NCBI GenBank assembly: GCA_963715895.1
Contig: OY970284.1
Coordinates: 3,844,001-3,908,000, forward strand
From: JADGNZ01 sp963715895
Lineage (GTDB): Bacteria > Acidobacteriota > Thermoanaerobaculia > Gp7-AA8
DNA length: 64,000 nucleotides
Direction of reading: 5' to 3'
The notes beneath the pieces are model-generated. The model had not been told where the DNA came from. It did not search any database and saw only the letters and a program-made list of their open reading frames with translations. The position numbers were made by a program, and so were the translations under genes. Positions 59,398 through 64,000 of this stretch are shown piece by piece. Each line of letters begins with the position of its first letter. Within the stretch, counting starts at the first letter, position 1.

Positions 59398-59460
59398 ACG
59401 GCTGAACGTCGGCGCGCTTCTGTTGTTCACGATCAAAACTGAAAAACGGTGACTAAGACT

Positions 59461-60063
59461 ATGAAATCGACCCTGGCAACCCTCTGCACGCTTCTCCTTG
59501 TCGTTGCGTGCGCGAAGCAAGAGACCAAGACTTCCAAACCAACGCAACCGCAGAAGACGCTTGCATACAATGGCGCTCCGGCCTCGAAGACCGCGAAGGA
59601 AGAACCGGCGGATCTCTCCTCCGCGCGAACGGACGTCGGCGACCCGATGCCGGCGTATTCGGCCAAGTATCTCGACGGCAAGCCGCTGACCCTGGCAGGC
59701 GAGAAGGGGAGCGTGGTCTTCCTCAACGTCTGGGCCACGTGGTGCGGGCCATGCCGCTTCGAGACCCCGGAGCTGCAGTCGCTGCAGACGCAGTACGCGG
59801 CGAAGGGTCTGAAGGTGATCGGCATCAGCGTCGACGAGGGCGATACCGATGCCGTGAAGACGTTCGTGGCCGAGCAGAAGATCACCTATCCGATCGCCGT
59901 CGACCCCGAGGGACGCATCGCCAATCTCGTGCAGACGACTGTCCTGCCGACGTCGCTTCTCATCGACCGGACCGGAAAGATCGTCTGGCGCCAGATCGGC
60001 GCCATCATGCCGAACGACGCCAAGCTGAAGGCGGCGGTGGAGAAGGCGGTAGGGGAGCGGTAA
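59461..60063 (+). CDS. TlpA-like thioredoxin-fold lipoprotein
   Basis: 200 residues from the ATG at 59461. A lipoprotein signal has VVAC as lipobox with Cys17. A linker to about residue 60 is followed by a TlpA/AhpC-TSA thioredoxin domain with the active site WCGPC (Cys95, Cys98) and the cis-Pro in VLPTSLLID. It should be a membrane-anchored periplasmic thiol reductase or oxidoreductase, possibly in cytochrome c maturation or redox defence. It lies 63 bp after the AhpD-like selenoprotein on the same strand, a suggestive redox neighbour. Confidence 0.9.
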   Translation: MKSTLATLCTLLLVVACAKQETKTSKPTQPQKTLAYNGAPASKTAKEEPADLSSARTDVGDPMPAYSAKYLDGKPLTLAGEKGSVVFLNVWATWCGPCRFETPELQSLQTQYAAKGLKVIGISVDEGDTDAVKTFVAEQKITYPIAVDPEGRIANLVQTTVLPTSLLIDRTGKIVWRQIGAIMPNDAKLKAAVEKAVGER

Positions 60064-60064
60064 C

Positions 60065-60340
60065 TGCGGCTATCGCCGCGTTGTCGGTTGTCGGTTATCG
60101 GTTGGGTGAAGACGCATCTGCCAAGTACCGGCATAGACAAGAATTGTCTGTGCCACATTGCATCCTGTCTGGAGCACGGTCCTCCTACCGCCGCACAGAG
60201 ATCCCGCTGAAACCGATGTCCGATGTGGCACAGACTGGCACAGACACTTTTGTCTGTGCGGTGGATCAGACCGCCGCCGGAACCAGTCAACTCCGAGCAG
60301 TGGAACCGATGACCGACAACCGATAACGCGCGTAGCGCAG
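60065..60340. repeat. GGTTATC-family hairpin split by a 200-bp insert with its own inverted repeat
   Basis: The left arm lies at 60066-60104 and the right arm at about 60305-60340. Between them is a second inverted repeat: GTCTGTGCCACAT (about 60149) faces ATGTGGCACAGAC (about 60223), with further copies of the GTCTGTG word near 60257. The whole fills the gap between the convergent genes ending at 60063 and 60341. No gene is seen inside. Confidence 0.75.
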
Positions 60341-60520
60341 TTACACCTTCCGCCGATCTCCCGTAGCGCGGTGCACGGTGCGGCGCTCGCGCTGGCGCTC
60401 GATGAATTCGCGGACGTTGCGGGCGATGTGGGCGAGCAGAAGGCTCAAGGGGACGTAGGCCAGACCGATGGCGAGGACTACCGCCAGGGCGGCGATGATG
60501 AGGATGACGATCGTGGACAT
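60341..60520 (-). CDS. Small single-pass membrane protein
   Basis: 59 residues from the ATG at 60520 to the TAA at 60341. A strongly hydrophobic helix (STIVILIIAALAVVLAIGLA) is followed by a basic, arginine-rich cytoplasmic tail (EFIERQRERRTVHRATGDRR). This layout is convincing for a real small membrane protein. Family not recognised. The stop abuts the hairpin at 60065-60340. Divergent from the gene at 60594. Confidence 0.6.
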   Translation of the reverse strand: MSTIVILIIAALAVVLAIGLAYVPLSLLLAHIARNVREFIERQRERRTVHRATGDRRKV

Positions 60521-60593
60521 GCTTCTACTTGAGCAAAGTCTGCGCCGTCGTCTTGAATTTTTACGAGGGCCGTAGAGGTTGGCAGGAGCACCG

Positions 60594-61715
60594 ATGGCCG
60601 ACGTCCTCGAACCGCTGCCAATCCCCGCGGCGTTGCAGTCTCCTCTGCGTGCGCTGCTGCGTGGCGAGCCGGCATCGTGGCCCGCGGAGGCGGGGAACGA
60701 TGACGCCGAGCGATTCGTCGAGTCGCTTGCGCAACATGGTGCCGGTCCCCTCGTCTATGCGCGCCTCTCCGGCGATTCCTGGCCGGTTCATGCCGCGCTG
60801 CGCGATGCCGCCATCCGCGCCGCCGCGATGGAATCGCTGCGGCTGGCTGATCTGCGTTCGCTGCTGGCCGCGTTCGCGGGCCGCGGCATTCGCGTGGTCA
60901 TCATCAAAGGAACGGGATTGGCGTACGACCTCTACGAATCGCCGGAGCTGCGGCCGCGTGGCGATACGGATCTGCTGATCGCTGAGTCGGACATCGATGC
61001 CGTGCGACGGCTCATCACCGGCCTCGGCTACGAGTGCCGGCTCACCAGCGGCGACACCCTGGCCGTCCGGCAGCAGTCGTTCGTCCGCGGCGGGCATGTC
61101 TATGACGTTCACTGGGACGTGTCCAACTCCGCGGTGGTCCGCGATGCGCTTCCGTTCGAGGAGCTCATCAGCCGCGCCATCGCCGTACCGCGCATCGCAG
61201 CAGGTGCGCTGGCGCCGTCGCACGCCGACGCGCTTCTCCTGGCCTGCATTCACCGCGTTGCCCATCATCACGACAATGAGCGCCTGATCTGGCTGTATGA
61301 CATCCATCTGCTGCGCGAGTCGATGACCGCTGACGAGCACGCGCGCTTCTGGCGACTGGCCGCGGAGCGCCGCGTGGTGACGATCTGCGAGCGCTCGATC
61401 GACCTCGCGGACGCATGGTTCGCAACGTCGCCGCACGATCGCGCCGCCGACTGGCTTACCGATGACGAACGGACGCGCGCCGAGCCCTCGGCGGCGTTTC
61501 TCGATCGCAACCGCCGTCGCGCCTCCGTCCTCCGCGGCGATCTCGAGGCACTCGGCTGGCGATCGCGCCTGCGCCGGTTACGCGAGCTGGCTCTCCCGCC
61601 GGTTGCCTTCATGCGACAGAGTTTTCCATCCGCTCCCGCAGTAGCCTTGCCGGCGCTCTATGTCTGGCGCGGAGCGCGGGGAGTCGTTCGGCTATTGAGA
61701 CGAGTGAGGGAGTAG
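60594..61715 (+). CDS. NTP_transf_5-type nucleotidyltransferase (PF14907-like)
   Basis: 373 residues from the ATG at 60594 (Shine-Dalgarno AGGAG, 6-nt spacing). The core has IRVVIIKGTGLAYDLYESPE followed by RPRGDTDLLI with the metal-binding DTD, and a helical C-terminal half with LLACIHRVAHHHDNERLIWL typical of the family. Members occur in polysaccharide and natural-product loci but the reaction is not established. It starts divergently from the small membrane protein. Confidence 0.85.
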   Translation: MADVLEPLPIPAALQSPLRALLRGEPASWPAEAGNDDAERFVESLAQHGAGPLVYARLSGDSWPVHAALRDAAIRAAAMESLRLADLRSLLAAFAGRGIRVVIIKGTGLAYDLYESPELRPRGDTDLLIAESDIDAVRRLITGLGYECRLTSGDTLAVRQQSFVRGGHVYDVHWDVSNSAVVRDALPFEELISRAIAVPRIAAGALAPSHADALLLACIHRVAHHHDNERLIWLYDIHLLRESMTADEHARFWRLAAERRVVTICERSIDLADAWFATSPHDRAADWLTDDERTRAEPSAAFLDRNRRRASVLRGDLEALGWRSRLRRLRELALPPVAFMRQSFPSAPAVALPALYVWRGARGVVRLLRRVRE

Positions 61716-61716
61716 T

Positions 61717-62171
61717 GCTTTGGGTTGCGCGGTCTCGCGGTAGCCAGGTTGTCCCTTTGCCGAGCCGCCAGCCCAGGCCGCGCTTCCGTTGACTGACTGG
61801 TGGCCGCGGCCGGTTGACCGATTGCACTGACCAGAATAGTGGACACTCGGATCAGTTGGGTGATTGAGCCGATCAGTTGGGTGATCGCTCGGATCAGTTG
61901 GGTGATCGAGCCGATCAGTTGGGTGATCGAGCCAATCACTTGGGTGATTGAGCGGATCAGTTGGGTGATCGATCGGATCAGTTGGGTGATTGAGCCGATC
62001 AGTTGGGTGATCGAGCCGATCAGTTAAGTGATTGAGCCGATCAGTTGGGTGATGGCGCGGATCACTCGACTGATTGAACGGATCAGTCAGACTTGAGCGC
62101 CAGACACTCACTTCCGGGGGCGGGCATCCATCGAGACCGTGAGACGCCGCAACCGCGAGACCCCGCGACCG
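61717..62171. repeat. 21-bp tandem array bracketed by hairpin arms of the TCTCGCGG family
   Basis: About eleven units of 21 bp (GATCAGTTGGGTGATTGAGC) run from 61850 to about 62085. Outside it, a left arm (GGTTGCGCGGTCTCGCGG, about 61721-61738) and a right arm (CCGCAACCGCGAGACCCCGC, about 62148-62167) are complementary. The composite lies exactly between the convergent genes ending at 61715 and 62173. Open frames of ISWVIEP heptads through it are artefacts. Confidence 0.9.
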
Positions 62172-62172
62172 C

Positions 62173-62946
62173 TCACTGAAACCACGACCCCCCATTAATA
62201 TCGATCGTCACGCCGTTGAGGTAATCCGCCATCGGCGAGGCCAGGAAGAGGATGACGCCGGCGACGTCGCCGACGCTCCCGACCCGCCGCAGAGGGATCT
62301 GGCCGAGGATCTCCTCACGATGCGCTTCCAGCTCCGGTTTGGCCATCTCCGTCTCGATGAAGCCGGGGGCGACGCAACTGGCGACGATGTTGTCCTTGGC
62401 GCAGCCGCGGGCGATCGAGCGGGTCAAGTTGACCAGGGCCGCCTTCGACGCGCCGTAGTCGGCGAACTCGGTCTCGCCGCGCCAGGCCGCACGCGAGGCG
62501 ACGTTGATGATCTTCCCACCGCCGCTCTGGCGCATGGCACGCATGGCCAGCCAGGCGGCGTTCGCGGAGGCGAAGACGTTCAGATCGAACGTGCGCCGCC
62601 AGCCGGCCTGCCACGCTTCGTAATCATCGCCGTCGAAGGGGTTGTACTCGAAGATGGCGGCGTTGTTGACGAGCACGTCGATCGATCCGAAACGCGACAC
62701 CACCATTTCGATCAGCCGTTTCACCGCCGCCGGATCGGACACGTCAGCGCGGATGGCGATGGCCTGCGCTCCGATTTCAGACACCACCGCATTCGCCGCC
62801 GCCTCGCTGCCGTGGTAGTTGACCACGACCCGTGCGCCGGCCGCCGCCATCCGCCGCGCCGTTTCCGCGCCGATGCCGCGCGAGCCGCCGGTGATGACGA
62901 CTATCTTCCCCTCGAGATCGAGCGTGGCGTTTGTTTTCACGTCCAT
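62173..62946 (-). CDS. SDR-family oxidoreductase (FabG-like)
   Basis: 257 residues with the classical SDR pattern: cofactor loop TGGSRGIG near 20-27, NNAAIF near 92, catalytic Ser in INVASRA near 148, and YGASK giving the Tyr and Lys near 161-165. The segment PGFIETEMAK follows the active site. It probably reduces a 3-oxoacyl substrate or a sugar/alcohol with NAD(P)H. The ATG is preceded by GAGGA. Divergent from the glutaredoxin fusion with 29 bp between starts. Confidence 0.92.
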   Translation of the reverse strand: MDVKTNATLDLEGKIVVITGGSRGIGAETARRMAAAGARVVVNYHGSEAAANAVVSEIGAQAIAIRADVSDPAAVKRLIEMVVSRFGSIDVLVNNAAIFEYNPFDGDDYEAWQAGWRRTFDLNVFASANAAWLAMRAMRQSGGGKIINVASRAAWRGETEFADYGASKAALVNLTRSIARGCAKDNIVASCVAPGFIETEMAKPELEAHREEILGQIPLRRVGSVGDVAGVILFLASPMADYLNGVTIDINGGSWFQ

Positions 62947-62975
62947 CAGGTATCCTCGGCGGCGGAGTTTATGCG

Positions 62976-63551
62976 ATGACTCATGAAGTCACTTTCTACA
63001 CCCGCCACGATTGCCCGCTCTGCGACGCCGCGGAAGCCGCCGTGCGCGCGGCGGTGGTTCTGCATCAGTTGCCGCTCTCGATCACCCTGGTCGATATCGA
63101 CGAGGATCCGGCACTGCGAGCGAAGTTCACGGACGACGTGCCGGTCATCTATGTCGACGGGAAGGAAGCGTTCCGCCACCGCGTCACCGCCGACGAGCTG
63201 GCGGCCTGGATCCGCAAGCGCGAGCCGCAACGCGCGCTTGCCGACGAGAAATGCATCCCCTGCAGCGGAGGCATTCCGGCCATGAAAGGGAAGGAGCTCG
63301 CCGAGCTGGCGCGGACCCTCGGCGGCGACTGGCGCGTCGTCGACGAACATCATCTCGAGAAAGAGTTCACCTTCCCCGACTTCGCCCAGGCCCTCGCCTT
63401 CACCAACCGCATTGGCGCCATCGCCGAAGAGGAAGGGCACCATCCCGACATCTACCTGGCCTGGGGAAAAGTGGGCGTGAAGATCTGGACCCACAAAGTG
63501 GATGGGCTGACGAGGGCCGATTTTGTGCTCGCGGCGAAGATGGATCGGTAA
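62976..63551 (+). CDS. Glutaredoxin-like domain fused to pterin-4a-carbinolamine dehydratase
   Basis: 191 residues from the ATG at 62976. Residues 1-80 are a glutaredoxin-like (DUF836) domain with redox pair CPLC (Cys13, Cys16) and cis-Pro in DDVPVIYVDG. From about 88 to 191 it is a PCD/DCoH domain: a short Cys motif EKCIPCSGG, then FPDFAQALAFTNRI and the catalytic HHPD with GVKIWTHKVDGLTRAD. PCD dehydrates carbinolamine pterins and is also a moonlighting protein. The physiological meaning of a thiol-redox domain on it is unknown. Confidence 0.88.
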   Translation: MTHEVTFYTRHDCPLCDAAEAAVRAAVVLHQLPLSITLVDIDEDPALRAKFTDDVPVIYVDGKEAFRHRVTADELAAWIRKREPQRALADEKCIPCSGGIPAMKGKELAELARTLGGDWRVVDEHHLEKEFTFPDFAQALAFTNRIGAIAEEEGHHPDIYLAWGKVGVKIWTHKVDGLTRADFVLAAKMDR

Positions 63552-63552
63552 G

Positions 63553-63706
63553 GGGTCTCGCGGTTGCGGGGTTACGCGGTCTCGCGGCCGGGTTACCGGG
63601 TTGCTAGGTTGCAAGGTTGCTGAGCAGTACCTTGTTTCAGGCAGCTAACTCTGCAACCCAGCAACCTTGCAACTCCGAGACCGCGCAACCGCGAGACCCC
63701 GCAACC
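63553..63706. repeat. Nested hairpin: outer TCTCGCGG words, inner GTTGCTGG words
   Basis: Outer arms GGTCTCGCGGTTGCGGGG (from 63555) and CCGCAACCGCGAGACC-type words (about 63679-63704) enclose inner arms GGGTTGCTAGG, TTGCAAGG, TTGCTGAG and CTCTGCAACC, CAGCAACC, TTGCAACT. Both word families occur alone elsewhere (49303 and 34807). It fills the gap between the convergent genes ending at 63551 and 63710. Confidence 0.85.
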
Positions 63707-63709
63707 CCA

Positions 63710-64000
63710 TCATTCACTCTTTGTCTTCCACTCCTCTTTCTCCACCTTCCATGCGCCGCCTTCCTTGACCATCGTGATCGTCCCGTTGGAGACCTGGCTG
63801 TCGTCCTTTCCGGTTGCGAGAAGGGTTGCGTTGTTGCCGTCGATGGCGCCGCCGGTGACTTTGATGCCCTTCGGCTGCATCGCCTGAAGGAGTGGGAAGA
63901 GCTTCTTGAAGTCGGGATCGGATGACGCTTCTTTTGCGCGGGCCGCCGTCACGCCGCCGAGGAAGGCCTTCATGTCGCCGCCGGCCAGGAGCTTGAGGTA
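63710..64000 (-). CDS. Hypothetical protein, start outside window
   Basis: The minus-strand frame is open from the window edge to the TGA at 63710; 96 codons are visible. The visible sequence (YLKLLAGGDMKAFLGGV, then LFPLLQAMQPKGIKVTG and GAWKVEKEEWKTKSE) looks like the beta-rich end of a DUF4878/NTF2-like secreted or lipoprotein domain, where a final strand typically reads GGWKVD-x-E. The true start lies beyond 64000; the internal ATG at 63973 is probably not used. Confidence 0.6.
   Translation of the reverse strand, partial: YLKLLAGGDMKAFLGGVTAARAKEASSDPDFKKLFPLLQAMQPKGIKVTGGAIDGNNATLLATGKDDSQVSNGTITMVKEGGAWKVEKEEWKTKSE

Noticed and set aside
61839..62195. ISWVIEP heptad ORFs on both strands
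   Set aside because: Direct translation of the 21-bp array, with no ribosome site or independent domain.

Overview
The window is high-GC bacterial chromosome, and gene content points to an Acidobacteriota-type organism, perhaps a Thermoanaerobaculia-like lineage. The signs are an Oar-type TonB-dependent receptor with an N-terminal carboxypeptidase-regulatory domain, several DUF4388 (PATAN-like) signalling proteins, and Gram-negative envelope genes. The assignment is inferred from family content, not from a marker gene tree. The region is mostly housekeeping and envelope functions with no prophage or insertion sequence. Accessory material is limited to toxin-antitoxin pairs, two decayed genes and a great deal of unusual intergenic repeat DNA.

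Layout. 1-6.2 kb: a Wzt/Wzm-like polysaccharide exporter, a PIN-domain remnant, a polytopic membrane protein and an ABC-2 exporter. 6.3-14.6 kb: a VWA protein, a decayed TPR gene, a glycolipid-binding-like protein, msrA, a PBP4-type DD-peptidase and two small unknown proteins. 15.3-30.4 kb: an M19 dipeptidase, a LolC/E-like permease, carA, a DUF4388 protein, an acyl-CoA mutase, folA, an MFS exporter, a TMEM175-like protein, a gamma-carbonic anhydrase, aspS, aroB, a nucleotidyltransferase and a histidine kinase. 30.4-45.3 kb: PBP1A, a response regulator, uvrB, a TonB receptor, an aminotransferase, a glycosyltransferase and uvrC. 45.5-54.7 kb: a DUF4388-SPOR protein, DUF4126 and NYN proteins, RNase P RNA, ldcA, a cNMP-FHA protein, a hybrid kinase, a degraded phosphatase, vapBC and tRNA-Arg(CCG). 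54.7-64 kb: a radical SAM protein, an AbrB/PIN pair, prs, rplY, a probable selenoprotein, a TlpA-like lipoprotein, an NTP_transf_5 protein, an SDR, a glutaredoxin-PCD fusion and a partial gene.

The most exciting coding observation is at 58858-59397. An AhpD/carboxymuconolactone-decarboxylase-family gene is interrupted only by an in-frame TGA exactly at the second redox cysteine of the CxxC motif (CEY-TGA-NRSH). Homology continues in the same frame, and a perfect 7-bp hairpin with a G in its loop starts 13 nt after the TGA. This is the expected architecture of a selenocysteine protein with a bacterial SECIS.

The most unusual non-coding observation is a repeat grammar. Intergenic hairpins have arms that are tandem 7- or 8-bp words, with a different word at different loci. 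Five unrelated tandem arrays all have unit lengths of about 21 or 42-43 bp. Almost every convergent gene pair with a gap is filled by one of these elements.

Gene starts fall into two classes. Operon-internal genes overlap (ATGA) or have Shine-Dalgarno sequences. At least 16 first-of-operon genes have a -10-like hexamer (TATAAT, TAGAAT, TACAAT and similar) only 6-10 nt before the start codon, suggesting widespread leaderless mRNAs. This was used to choose several starts, for example TTG for prs and GTG for PBP1A.
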